Shown piece by piece: positions 53,262 through 62,273 of a stretch of DNA of 64,000 nucleotides. Position 1 is the stretch's first letter, and each line of letters starts with the position of its first letter. The notes below the pieces were generated by a model that saw nothing but the letters and a program-made list of their open reading frames with translations, did not search any database and was not told where the DNA came from. The position numbers were made by a program, and so were the translations under genes. Source of the DNA: Streptomyces sp. NBC_00569 (GTDB taxonomy: Bacteria > Actinomycetota > Actinomycetes > Streptomycetales > Streptomycetaceae); assembly GCF_036345255.1 (NCBI RefSeq), contig NZ_CP107783.1, positions 620,001 through 684,000 on the forward strand. Reading direction: 5' to 3'.

Positions 53262-54296
53262 ATGGGTCTCAGACGATCGTTCCGCAGCCCGACCGGGGAC
53301 CGTGTCCCGGCGCCGAAGGCGGCGCCCCCGTTCGACCTTGAACTGAGCGTCGTACTGGCGGACTTGGACAGAGGGGCGAGGGAGCCTCTCACCCCGGACA
53401 ATCTCGCCGCCCGGCAGCAGCAGGACGCTGCGGCCCGGCCCAGGCCGACCGCCGAGGACCTGTGCGCGGACGGCCGTTTCGAAGTGACGGAGCTGCGCGT
53501 ACCGGGACCGCCCGGCGGGCCGGAGGTCACGCTCGTGAGCGCCCGGCCTTCCGGACTCGTCGGGCCGCTGCCGCTGCTGTACTACATGCACGGCGGCGCG
53601 ATGGTCATGGGCAACGCGTGGTCCGTGCTTCCGCGGATTCTTCGCGAGTGGGCTCTTCCGCTGGACATGGCCGTGATCTCGGTGGAGTACCGGCTGGCGC
53701 CAGGGGCGCAGTACCCGGAGCCTCTTGAGGACTGCTACGCAGGGCTCGTCTGGGTCACCGCGCACGCGGCCGAACTGGACATCGACCCGGACCGCGTCAT
53801 CATCGGCGGGAAGAGCGCGGGCGGCGGACTCGCCGCGGCCCTCGCCCTGCTGGCCCGCGACCGCGGCGGTCCCGAGCCGCTGGGACAACTGCTGCTGTGC
53901 CCCATGCTCGACGACCGCGGCAGCACCTTCTCCAGTCGACAGATGTCGGGCCTCGGGCTGTGGGACCTCACCTCGAACGCCACGGCGTGGCAGGCCCTGC
54001 TGGGTGATCGCCACGGTGCCGAGGACCTGCCCCCGTACGCGGCCCCCTCCCGCGCCGTGGACCTCTCACGGCTCCCCCCGGCGTATGTCGACGTCGGGTC
54101 GGCAGAGATGTTCCGGGACGAGGGCGTCGCCTACGCGGGTGCCATCTGGCAGGCGGGCGGCCAGGCCGAACTGCACGTATGGCCGGGCGCCTACCACGGC
54201 TTCGACAGCGTGGCGCCCAAAGCAACCCTGAGCCAGGACGCGCGCACCGCCCGCACCCGCTGGCTCCGACGCCTGCTCGCCGGCCGCCGTACCTGA
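53262..54296 (+). CDS. Alpha/beta hydrolase of the HSL/acetyl-esterase family
   Basis: A 344-residue esterase of the hormone-sensitive-lipase group. Oxyanion motif HGGAMVMG (110-112 His-Gly-Gly), nucleophile Ser185 in G-K-S-A-G, a likely acid in VDVGSAEMFRDEG and catalytic His in YHGFD. Such enzymes cleave short acyl esters. The start ATG has only a weak ribosome site and the N-terminal 60 residues are Ala/Pro/Arg-rich. It precedes the second hydrolase by 245 bases, so linkage to the downstream cluster is uncertain. Confidence 0.88.
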   Translation: MGLRRSFRSPTGDRVPAPKAAPPFDLELSVVLADLDRGAREPLTPDNLAARQQQDAAARPRPTAEDLCADGRFEVTELRVPGPPGGPEVTLVSARPSGLVGPLPLLYYMHGGAMVMGNAWSVLPRILREWALPLDMAVISVEYRLAPGAQYPEPLEDCYAGLVWVTAHAAELDIDPDRVIIGGKSAGGGLAAALALLARDRGGPEPLGQLLLCPMLDDRGSTFSSRQMSGLGLWDLTSNATAWQALLGDRHGAEDLPPYAAPSRAVDLSRLPPAYVDVGSAEMFRDEGVAYAGAIWQAGGQAELHVWPGAYHGFDSVAPKATLSQDARTARTRWLRRLLAGRRT

Positions 54297-54541
54297 GCCC
54301 GATGCCCCAGCACGCGCGCCACGGCACCGGCTTGGGGGAACAAGTCAGCGAGCTTGGAGAGTTGGTATGCCACGGCTCGACCACTATCCAGCGAATGGAA
54401 CTGAATGTTCCGTTCGGGACGATATCTTGACGGCATGCCAATGTACGGTTTTGTCGGGACCTCGGCCGGATCGACCACGCGGCGACAACGCCGAGGCGGC
54501 CCACCGCTGGACCTGATGCACGGAACGGGGGTCGAGACCCC

Positions 54542-55477
54542 GTGTCGCTGACGCGCCCGGCGCTCGCCGTCCCGAACGCCCGCACCCGATCCCCTCTCGT
54601 ATCCCGCCACGCCTGGGAGGGCTACCGCTGCGAATCGCGGCTGGTGCGTGCGGCCGCGCCGTGTATCGCGCCCTTGGTGCTGGTCGGCGGAGCGTTCCAG
54701 ACCAAGGAGAGCTGGGGCCGTCTGGAGCGTGAACTGCTCGCGCACGTGGACGTGTTCACTGTCGACCTGCCGGGCTGGGGTGCCGGGAACGTTCTCCCCG
54801 ACCGCCATGGCGCGGACTTCCTCGCGGACGCACTGGGTCACATGCTCGACGAGTCGGGTCTGACCTCCGTCAATCTCGTGGGCGGTTCGTACGGCACGGC
54901 GATCGTCTACCGCCTCGCGCAGCGGCGGCCCGAACTGGTCGAGAGGATGGTGCTGGTAGGGACCATGACGTCCATTCCCGGGCACGCCCGGGTCGCCATG
55001 CGCCGGACTCTGGACCTGCTCGTGGACCGGCGTATGGAGGAGTTCGCCGAGGAGACCGTCGCGTTCATGGTCAACGCCGACCGGATCGACTCCGTCACCG
55101 CAGGCTCCCGGGTTCGCCGCTTCCTGATGCGCCGGATGCTCAACCTGAGCGAGGAGGACGTCGCGAAACACCTCGCCAACACGATGCGTCTGCTCAGGCA
55201 CGAGATGCTCGACACGAGCCGGCCGCCGGCCATGCCGGTACTGGTCGCGACCGGGGAACACGACACGTTCACCACTCCGGACCTGTGCCGGGACCTCGCC
55301 GCCACGTGCTCCGACAGCTGGTTCACGCAGGTGGCCGACGCCGACCACATGCTTCCGCTGGAGCGGCCGGTCGAACTCGCCGACCTGATCACACACTTCC
55401 TGACGGACGAGCCGTTGGAACAGCTCACGTACTGCCGCGGGGTGGAGCGGACTTCCCACCCCTGCCCGGCACGGTGA
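54542..55477 (+). CDS. Alpha/beta hydrolase
   Basis: A 311-residue alpha/beta-hydrolase-fold protein. Nucleophile elbow GGSYG with Ser116; LVGGAFQTKESW forms the oxyanion region; GEHDTF and ADADHMLP supply the likely Asp and His. The GTG start has GGGGG upstream. The glycosyltransferase follows after 154 bases and then an acyltransferase, all on one strand, suggesting a small pathway attaching sugar and acyl groups. Substrate unknown. Confidence 0.85.
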   Translation: MSLTRPALAVPNARTRSPLVSRHAWEGYRCESRLVRAAAPCIAPLVLVGGAFQTKESWGRLERELLAHVDVFTVDLPGWGAGNVLPDRHGADFLADALGHMLDESGLTSVNLVGGSYGTAIVYRLAQRRPELVERMVLVGTMTSIPGHARVAMRRTLDLLVDRRMEEFAEETVAFMVNADRIDSVTAGSRVRRFLMRRMLNLSEEDVAKHLANTMRLLRHEMLDTSRPPAMPVLVATGEHDTFTTPDLCRDLAATCSDSWFTQVADADHMLPLERPVELADLITHFLTDEPLEQLTYCRGVERTSHPCPAR

Positions 55478-55631
55478 GCACGCCCGACGGCGTCCCGGGC
55501 AGCACGTGATCATGTGACTCTCGGTCAGCGCGCTCGTTGGTGGCGTATGGACGAACGCGAGTCGCGGCAGCCCAACAACGCGGCAGCGGAACCGGGTTGC
55601 GCGACTCCGGTTGAAAGGGGACCCGCACTCG

Positions 55632-56906
55632 ATGCGCATCCAAGTCATCACGGTGGGTTCGACCGGCTCGGTCGCCCCGTACACCGGCCTCGCCCACCGG
55701 CTGCTGGCCGAGGGGCACACCGTCGAGATCGTCACTCACGCCAAGTTCGCGCCGATGGTTGCCTGTTGTGGACTCCGCATGCAGCCGCTCGAAGCCGATC
55801 CCTTCGAGTCGCTGATCGGCGCCCACAGCAGCCGCAGCAGCGCAGGGCATCCGTCGGACGCCCCTCGTTCACCCCGACGCCAAGCACTCAAGTCGCTACG
55901 GTCACTCTTCCGTACGACCGAACAGGCCATGCTCTCGTTGGTGGACGCCGTCCTCACAGCGGTGGATCCGAAGGCCGACCTCGTCCTGCTGTCGACCATG
56001 GCCGCCCCGATCGGCGCGGCCATCGCGCGCTACCACCGCATTCCCAGCATGGGCGTCTTCCTTCAACCCGATGTGCCCACTGCCGAGTTCGCCCCGTGCA
56101 CGATGGCCTGGCGGAGACCGGGCCGCACCAACGTCCTGCGGGGCCACGCCGCCAACGCCCTCTTCGACACCCTGTTCCGCACGGCGAATCGCGCCGTCCA
56201 CGCCCGTCTGGGTGTCGACCACCGCAGTGCCCATCGCCTGCGCAGCGTCCGTGAGCGCGATCAGTGGCCGATCTGGCACGGCTACAGCCCCTGGGTGGTT
56301 CCACGTCCGGCGGACTGGCGGCCCGGGCTGCACGTGGCCGGGTACTGGTGGCCGCACGAGTGCCCGAACTGGCAACCACCCACCCTGGTGGAGGACTTCC
56401 TTGCGGCCGGACCACCCCCGGTACTCATCGGTTTCGGAAGCATGATGCCCGGCGACCCCGAGGAGCTCGGCCGGATCGCAGCACAGGCGCTGCGCCGCGC
56501 GGGGCTGCGTGGGGTCGTCCAGTCGGGCTGGGCCGGCCTCTCGGTGGTCGACGACGACGTCATCACCGTCGACGAGATCCCGCACAGCTGGCTGATGCCT
56601 CGGACGGCGGCAGTGGTCCACCACGCGGGCGCCGGCACCACGGCGGCCGGTCTTCGGGCGGGTGTTCCGGCGGTACCGGTGCCGGTCATGACCGATCAGC
56701 CCTGGTGGGCCGCCCGCCTCGTGCAGCTCGGGGTGAGCGCGCAAGCACTGCCCTGCACCGAACTGACCGCCGCACGATTGGCCGACGCGCTCACCCGGAC
56801 GACCCAGGACCGTGCGCTGTCGCAAAACGCCGCGGCAGCGGCCGTACGCCTTGCGCAGGAGGACGGAGCGGGGGTGGTGGCCCGCGCGGTCGCCGCGCTC
56901 GGCTGA
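55632..56906 (+). CDS. UGT-type glycosyltransferase (GT1, sterol-glucosyltransferase-like)
   Basis: A 424-residue GT-B glycosyltransferase. The N-terminus MRIQVITVGSTGSVAPYTGLAHRLLAEGHTVEIVTHAKF is the acceptor-side Rossmann domain. The donor domain has VLIGFGSMM and the nucleotide-sugar motif HHAGAGTTAAGLRAGVPAVPVPVMTDQPWWA. It is closest in look to family 1 enzymes that glucosylate sterols and other lipids. AAAGGGG lies 11 bases before the ATG at 55632. It is between the hydrolase and the acyltransferase. Confidence 0.88.
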   Translation: MRIQVITVGSTGSVAPYTGLAHRLLAEGHTVEIVTHAKFAPMVACCGLRMQPLEADPFESLIGAHSSRSSAGHPSDAPRSPRRQALKSLRSLFRTTEQAMLSLVDAVLTAVDPKADLVLLSTMAAPIGAAIARYHRIPSMGVFLQPDVPTAEFAPCTMAWRRPGRTNVLRGHAANALFDTLFRTANRAVHARLGVDHRSAHRLRSVRERDQWPIWHGYSPWVVPRPADWRPGLHVAGYWWPHECPNWQPPTLVEDFLAAGPPPVLIGFGSMMPGDPEELGRIAAQALRRAGLRGVVQSGWAGLSVVDDDVITVDEIPHSWLMPRTAAVVHHAGAGTTAAGLRAGVPAVPVPVMTDQPWWAARLVQLGVSAQALPCTELTAARLADALTRTTQDRALSQNAAAAAVRLAQEDGAGVVARAVAALG

Positions 56907-56995
56907 TCCCCGTCGACCCGCGCATGCGCCGGCCCAGAGCTCGCCCGGACACACCGAACGGGGGGCGCACCCCATCATCGGTTTGAGGACCCCCT

Positions 56996-58324
56996 ATGAC
57001 CCGACCAGCCCCGCCATCACACCTCGCCACCGCGTCGACCGCGTCGGAACACGACAACTCGCGCCCCACCACCGCCATGCCACCGCTGGACGCCTGGATG
57101 CACCGCCAGCAGAGCAGCGGCGGCACCAACATGACGGCCGCGCTGCTCGCCTGGTTCGAGGGGCCCCCGCCCACGCTGTCCGCCCTTCGCTCCTTGGCCG
57201 GGTACCGCCTCGCGCCCTACGAGCGGCTGCGGCAGATGCCGAGCGCGGCCGATCCCGCGGAGAACAGCTGGCCGCTGTGGTCGACCGGCCCGCGCTTCGA
57301 GGCCGCTCACCACATCGTCGAAAGCCCCGGCGCCGCCACGACGGAACTCGAAGCGGACATCTCAGCCCTCTTCACTGCGCCACTCGACCCCCGCCGCCCG
57401 CCCTGGCAGCTGCACCTCATCCCGACCACGGGCGGCTTCGTCCTCCTGTTCCGCGCCCACCACGCGTTGCTCGACGGGAGGTCGATCGCCACGTTGCTCC
57501 GCGCCCTGACCGACGAGACCGCCGTCCTGCGCCCTCCGCGAGCCGGCGGCTCTGCGACAGCGGACTCGCCCTCCCGGGCCCGTCAACTCGTCTGGGCTCT
57601 GGGCGACTTGCTCCCCAAGGGCCGCCCACTCCCCTTTCACGGTCCCGTGGACCCTCACCGCGTCCTGTCCTTCCGCCAGGTGCCGCGCGGGGAACTCGAC
57701 GCCGCCCGCGCCTCGTTGCGCTCCGCTGCGCCGGCCGGGCGCGCGTCCACCAACGCGGTCTTCCTCGCCGCCACCGCGGGTGCGCTGCGGTCCCTGGGCG
57801 TCACCGCCCGCCCCCTGCCGACCGTGCCCGGCATCTGCGCCCTCGTCCCCGTCGACGTACGCACCGACGAGGAATCGCAGCTCCTCGGCAACCACTACGC
57901 CACGGTGCGGGTGCCGCTCCCCCAGCTGAGGGACGCTCGGGAGAGACTCGCCGCCGTCGACTCCTTCGTCCGTCGCGCCGCGATCGGAGCCAGGGCCCGT
58001 GCCCAGGCCGCCGTGGTCTCCTCACGACCACGCAAGATCACCCCTTTGAGCAACGCGGCGGGCCGTTACGTCGATTCGCCTCGCTACTTCTCCCTGCTGT
58101 GCAGCAGCGTGTCCACACACGCCGGTGAACTGACCCTCGGATCAGCGCGGCTCACCGCGATGGCAGGCATCCCACCACTCGGCCCGGGCCACCCCCTCGC
58201 GGTCACCGCCATCCATCACGGCAGCACCTGCGTCGTAACCGCCATCACCGACGACAACCATCGCGAACTGGCACAACCACTCACGGAACGAATCCACGAC
58301 GAGATCCGTGTCCTGGCCGGCTGA
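56996..58324 (+). CDS. WS/DGAT-type acyltransferase
   Basis: A 442-residue acyltransferase of the wax-ester synthase/DGAT and condensation-domain superfamily. The active-site motif HHALLDG is at 155-161, following PPWQLHLI. A second conserved region near ALVPVDVRTDEE and the GNHYATVRVPLP string matches the family. It transfers an acyl group from CoA to an alcohol. The N-terminal about 50 residues are Thr/Ser-rich. With the glycosyltransferase it may build an acylated glycoside. The ATG follows a short leader. Confidence 0.85.
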   Translation: MTRPAPPSHLATASTASEHDNSRPTTAMPPLDAWMHRQQSSGGTNMTAALLAWFEGPPPTLSALRSLAGYRLAPYERLRQMPSAADPAENSWPLWSTGPRFEAAHHIVESPGAATTELEADISALFTAPLDPRRPPWQLHLIPTTGGFVLLFRAHHALLDGRSIATLLRALTDETAVLRPPRAGGSATADSPSRARQLVWALGDLLPKGRPLPFHGPVDPHRVLSFRQVPRGELDAARASLRSAAPAGRASTNAVFLAATAGALRSLGVTARPLPTVPGICALVPVDVRTDEESQLLGNHYATVRVPLPQLRDARERLAAVDSFVRRAAIGARARAQAAVVSSRPRKITPLSNAAGRYVDSPRYFSLLCSSVSTHAGELTLGSARLTAMAGIPPLGPGHPLAVTAIHHGSTCVVTAITDDNHRELAQPLTERIHDEIRVLAG

Positions 58325-58423
58325 ACGAGTCGGGCAGGACGGCGGTCGGCCGGTTGAGGTGAAGCCGCTGTGCCGCGGTCCACGCGTACGTGCACCGCGC
58401 CGGTGCCGACGTCGTGGCTCTGG

Positions 58424-59347
58424 TCAGGCAGTGGTCGTCGGCGCCTGGAAGTAGTGCCCCTTGTCGAGGTCTTCGAGGAGGCCGGGGTGGGTCGGCTCCC
58501 AGGCAAGCAGTCCGCGGGTCAGCGCGTTCGACGCCGGGGCGTCGATGCCGACGAAGGCGGCCAGCCAGGCGAAGTGCTCGGCGGCGTTCTCTGGAGCCAC
58601 GGAGGTCACCGGCACGTCGAGGTGCCGGCCGATCACTTCGGCGACGTCGCGGAGCGCGACCCCCTCTTCCGCGACGCCGTGCAGCACCGATCCTGCGGGG
58701 GCCTTCTCGACCGCGAGGCGGAACAGATGGGCGGCGTCGAGGCGGTGGACGGCGGGCCAGCGGTTGGCGCCGTCGCCGACGTATCCGGAGACGCCCTTGG
58801 CGCGGGCGGTGGCGACCAGCGTCGCCATGAAACCGTTGTCCCCGTCGCCGTGGCAGGTGGCGGAGAGCCGCACGACGGACGAGCGCACGCCCTGCTGGGC
58901 GAGGTCGAGCACCGCCTGAGCGGTGGCAGCGCGGATAGTGATCGGCGAGCCGTTGGCCGTGGCCGTGTCCTGCTCGGTCGACACCCGACCGGGCGCGAGG
59001 CCGGCCACGCCGGAGGCGATGACGAAGGGCCGGTCGGTGCCCACCAGCGCGGTGCCGAGGGCGTCGACGGCGCGGCGATCCGCCTCCGCGGCCCCCTGGA
59101 AGTCGCCGGAGAAGGCGATGTCGTGCTTGAAGGCGAGGTGGATCACCCCGTCCGACGCGGCGGCCGCGTCACGCAGTACGTCGAGGTCGTCGACGGTGCC
59201 GCGGACGACCTCCGCCCCCGCGGCGGTGAGCGCCGCCGCGGAGGCGTCGGAGCGGGCCAGCCCGACGACCTGGTGTCCCGCGTCGATGAGTTCGGGAACG
59301 ACCGCGGAGCCGATCCAGCCGGAAGCGCCGGTCACGAAGATGCGCAT
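58424..59347 (-). CDS. NAD(P)-dependent SDR-type epimerase/oxidoreductase
   Basis: A 307-residue extended short-chain dehydrogenase. Start MRIFVTGASGWIGSAVVPELI gives the G-x-x-G-x-x-G cofactor loop; a second half has HRLDAAHLFRLAVEKAP. The canonical YxxxK is not evident, so its role may be isomerase-like or non-canonical. Substrate unknown. It is divergent from a TetR gene across a 105-base gap with two operator-like sites, so it is probably controlled by that repressor. Confidence 0.85.
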   Translation of the reverse strand: MRIFVTGASGWIGSAVVPELIDAGHQVVGLARSDASAAALTAAGAEVVRGTVDDLDVLRDAAAASDGVIHLAFKHDIAFSGDFQGAAEADRRAVDALGTALVGTDRPFVIASGVAGLAPGRVSTEQDTATANGSPITIRAATAQAVLDLAQQGVRSSVVRLSATCHGDGDNGFMATLVATARAKGVSGYVGDGANRWPAVHRLDAAHLFRLAVEKAPAGSVLHGVAEEGVALRDVAEVIGRHLDVPVTSVAPENAAEHFAWLAAFVGIDAPASNALTRGLLAWEPTHPGLLEDLDKGHYFQAPTTTA

Positions 59348-59386
59348 GAGAAACCCCAGAAGAGTCGATGGCAGATGCTGCCAAGG

Positions 59387-59438
59387 TGATGTCAGTGCCT
59401 GTCATCAACGCTACACCTGATGTCATTCACTGTCATCA
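59387..59438. promoter_or_regulatory. Twin 21-bp TetR operators
   Basis: Two sites, TGATGTCA-N5-TGTCATCA at 59387-59407 and 59418-59438. Each is a near palindrome, and centres are 31 bases apart, about three helical turns, a common layout for TetR dimers. They lie in the SDR/TetR divergent gap. Confidence 0.75.
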
Positions 59439-59452
59439 CGTAAGATCTGCGC

Positions 59453-60019
59453 ATGGGTAGATGGGAGCCGAACGCGCGTGGGCGTCTGGCGAACGCGGCG
59501 TTGGAGCTCTACAGCGAGCGCGGGTTCGAGCAGACGACCGTGGCGGAGATCGCCAAACGGGCCGGGCTCACGGAGCGCACGTTCTTCCGCCACTACGCGG
59601 ACAAGCGCGAGGTCCTTTTCGCCGGTTCCAGCCATCTGGAGGAGGCGTTCGTGAAAGCGGTCGCCGACGTGCCGAAGTCCGCGGCGCCGATCGACGCGGT
59701 GGCCGTGGGCCTCGACGCGCTCGCCGAGTACTTTGCCGACCGCCGCGACTTCGCGCGCCGTCGGCAGGCCGTGATCATGGCGACCACGGAACTCCAGGAG
59801 CGCGAACTCATCAAGCTCGCCTCGATGTCAGCGGCACTCGCCGACACCTTGCGCCGGCGCGGCGTGGCCGAGCCGGCGGCGAGCCTGACCGCCGAGGCGG
59901 GGGTCGCCGTCTTCAAGGTGGGTTTCGAGCGCTGGATCGGCGCGGCGGAGGAAGGTGAGATGTCGCGGTTCATGCGGGAGTCGCTGGACGAGCTCAGGGC
60001 GGCACTGACGGGCCACTAG
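59453..60019 (+). CDS. TetR family transcriptional regulator
   Basis: A 188-residue TetR protein. HTH: LANAALELYSERGFEQTTVAEIAKRAGLTERTFFRHYADKREVLFAG. The ligand domain (about 70-185) is helical without further recognisable motifs. It is divergent from the SDR and probably represses both through the twin operators; the ATG lies 14 bases past the second site. Confidence 0.9.
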   Translation: MGRWEPNARGRLANAALELYSERGFEQTTVAEIAKRAGLTERTFFRHYADKREVLFAGSSHLEEAFVKAVADVPKSAAPIDAVAVGLDALAEYFADRRDFARRRQAVIMATTELQERELIKLASMSAALADTLRRRGVAEPAASLTAEAGVAVFKVGFERWIGAAEEGEMSRFMRESLDELRAALTGH

Positions 60020-60035
60020 CCCGCCTCGCCCCCTC

Positions 60036-61292
60036 TCACGCGCTTTTCCGGCGTACGCGAAGCCCGTGCTTGCGTGCCCACTTCAGTACTTCGGCGAGTG
60101 CCGGGTACCGTTCGTGCAGCTGCTGGGCGTTGCGGTCGAGTTCCTCCATGAGGCGCTGCGAGCGGTGCTCCGTGTCGAGTTCGGCGAGGATGCGGTCGAT
60201 CTCGGTGAGCAGGGCCCCCTGCAGTTGCCAATGGCTCGGGTCCTCCTGGACGGTGTCCAGAAGCAGTCGCGCGACGTGTTCGCGCTGGGCATTGGCGGCG
60301 CCGAGATGGCTGACCAGGCGGTCTTCGGCCACTTCCGATTCCGAACTGGTTCCGGTGGAGACGAGTACGGCGAAGCTGACCACCGCGTCGGCAACGTGCC
60401 CGAGCAGATCGCGCATCGCCATCGACACCTCGGGGTCGAGCAGCCACTCCTCTTCACGCTGTTTGGCCAGGTCCGTCAGGGTCCGGGCGATGACGCGCAG
60501 CACGACGGTGCAGATTTCGAGTGTGTCGAGGCCGGTCCGCAGAACGACGCGGTGCAGACGCCCCTCCCTTACGCGCGGGTTGAGCCGGAGGCTGTCCTCG
60601 GCCTGCCGCAGGGAGGCGTCCACGTCGGCGATGTCCTGATCGAGGCGGCGCGCCTCGTGGAGTCGTTCCGCAGCGAGTGGCCAGGGGGTCTCGTCGTCGA
60701 GCTGGTCGCCGAGCTCGAGGAGCAGGCGGCGCATGCGCCGGGCGAGGTCCTCCAGGGCGTCACCCGCCGTGTCCACCCAGAGGGGCGGCGCGAAGAACAG
60801 GTTGAAGGCGAGCCCGGTCAGGGCTCCGATCAGGGTTTCCAGTACGCGGTCCCATGCGCTCGACGCCACTTGGGTGACGCCGAGTACGAGCATGGCGCTG
60901 ATCGCCACCTCGGGCACGAACTCGTTCGCGCGGACGAAGGGCCCGATGGTGAGGGACGCGAGGATGATCAGCCCCAGGCTCCACCAGCTCAGCCCCACCA
61001 AGGCGCTGAACCCGATGGCGATGAACACTCCGACGACCACGGCGTTGATGCGGCGGATGCTCATCTTCACGGTCGCGTACAGGGTCACCTCTACGACAAG
61101 GAGAGCGGTCAGCGGCGCGGTCAGCGGGACCGGTTCGCGGCTGAGGCGCAGGGCGATGACGTAGGCGATCGTCGCGGCGACGGTGGCCCGTAGCGTCTGC
61201 ACCGCGGCCGGGTGCTTCAGCCGTTTCACGAGCCGGCTGCCGCTGGGGACACGGCTCAGCAGCTTCGTCAGCCGCTCGGGGAACAGACGCAT
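60036..61292 (-). CDS. FUSC family membrane protein (aromatic acid exporter-like)
   Basis: A 418-residue protein with an N-terminal block of about six helices (about 30-180), containing VQTLRATVAATIAYVIALRLS and LTIGPFVRANEFVPEVAISAMLVLG, then a long helical cytoplasmic domain (about 180-418) rich in Arg, Glu and Leu. This matches the fusaric acid resistance/aromatic acid exporter (FUSC/ArAE) group. GAAGGGACTGAGG precedes the ATG at 61292; an upstream ATG is possible. It converges closely with the TetR gene. Confidence 0.85.
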   Translation of the reverse strand: MRLFPERLTKLLSRVPSGSRLVKRLKHPAAVQTLRATVAATIAYVIALRLSREPVPLTAPLTALLVVEVTLYATVKMSIRRINAVVVGVFIAIGFSALVGLSWWSLGLIILASLTIGPFVRANEFVPEVAISAMLVLGVTQVASSAWDRVLETLIGALTGLAFNLFFAPPLWVDTAGDALEDLARRMRRLLLELGDQLDDETPWPLAAERLHEARRLDQDIADVDASLRQAEDSLRLNPRVREGRLHRVVLRTGLDTLEICTVVLRVIARTLTDLAKQREEEWLLDPEVSMAMRDLLGHVADAVVSFAVLVSTGTSSESEVAEDRLVSHLGAANAQREHVARLLLDTVQEDPSHWQLQGALLTEIDRILAELDTEHRSQRLMEELDRNAQQLHERYPALAEVLKWARKHGLRVRRKSA

Positions 61293-61414
61293 CCTCAGTC
61301 CCTTCCCCGATCCGTGCGGCACCTCCCGGCCGCGTAGCCCGCCCGGGTCACGCCGAACGGCATCGGGGCGGTCGGCGCTCGCGCTTCATGCCCGTATCCG
61401 TTCGCCTCGCCGCG

Positions 61415-62128
61415 TCATCCCCGTCGCGTCCCCGAAAGCTTCGGCTGGTCGGTCGGCTGTCGACCGGCGGTGATTCCGGTGAGGATGAGGTCGATGCCGG
61501 CGAGGAACTCTTCTCGGTCGTCGTGATCGCGCAGTGGGCCGGCGACGCTGCGGGTGAACGCGTACTCGTCGGGATCGAGGTTGGCCCATACCGCCGAGAC
61601 AGCACCCAGGAACGCGGCCCGGTCCGTGTCCGGCGGGGCCGAACGGGCGTTGGCCGCGTTCTGTCCGGCCACTCCGAGGATGTAATTCCACAGCGCGGAC
61701 GCGACGGTGAACTGATCGGCGGCGGGCACCCCGAGCGCTTGCACCTGGCGCCCGATGTGTTCGAAGACCCGCAGCATCGGCGACTGCCCAGGGGCTCGGG
61801 TGAGTTGGGCGCCGATCCACGGGTGATCGTCGATCGCGTCGAACGCCCCGAGCGCAAGTGCTCGGATCGCGTCCTGCGGCGTGGCGTCGGCGGTGTCGGC
61901 GGTCATGGCTCCGGCGACGACGGCGTCGGTGGCGGCACTGAGGAGTTCGTCCTTGCCCGCGACGTGCCAGTAGATCGCGCCCGGCCCGGTGGCGAGCCGT
62001 TCGGCCAGCGCGCGGAACGTGAGTCCGCTCTCGCCCGCCGCGTCGAGAAGCCCGATCGCGGCCTCGACGATGCGCTCACGGGAGAGCGGCTTCTCCCGTC
62101 GCTCCGGACGACGCGCCCTGGTTGCCAT
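61415..62128 (-). CDS. TetR family transcriptional regulator
   Basis: A 237-residue TetR protein with an HTH: ERIVEAAIGLLDAAGESGLTFRALAERLATGPGAIYWHVAGKDELLSAATD. The larger C-terminal domain (about 70-215) belongs to the TetR_C type found in tetracycline-like repressors. It is divergent from a TetX-type monooxygenase with three operators in the gap, so it should repress both genes. Confidence 0.9.
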   Translation of the reverse strand: MATRARRPERREKPLSRERIVEAAIGLLDAAGESGLTFRALAERLATGPGAIYWHVAGKDELLSAATDAVVAGAMTADTADATPQDAIRALALGAFDAIDDHPWIGAQLTRAPGQSPMLRVFEHIGRQVQALGVPAADQFTVASALWNYILGVAGQNAANARSAPPDTDRAAFLGAVSAVWANLDPDEYAFTRSVAGPLRDHDDREEFLAGIDLILTGITAGRQPTDQPKLSGTRRG

Positions 62129-62148
62129 GCGCCCATCCTGACATACGT

Positions 62149-62216
62149 CTGGAACCCCGTTCCAGCTTGACATCTCTGGAACAGAGTTCCAGTCTGACTC
62201 TGGAACAACATTCCAG
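62149..62216. promoter_or_regulatory. Triple 17-bp palindromic TetR operators
   Basis: CTGGAACCCCGTTCCAG (62149-62165) and CTGGAACAGAGTTCCAG (62176-62192) have perfect 7-bp arms around three bases. CTGGAACAACATTCCAG (62200-62216) differs by one base. Spacing between starts is 27 and 24 bases. Confidence 0.85.
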
Positions 62217-62273
62217 AGATGAGATGACCTGCCGGATCCCCGCCCGGCAGTCGTGCACAGGCAAGGAATCACC

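Noticed and set aside
54435..54551. A 38-residue frame starting MPMYGFVG before the second alpha/beta hydrolase, considered as a peptide precursor
   Set aside because: No ribosome site, Arg/Gly-rich middle typical of non-coding high-GC DNA, and no maturation enzyme that fits.
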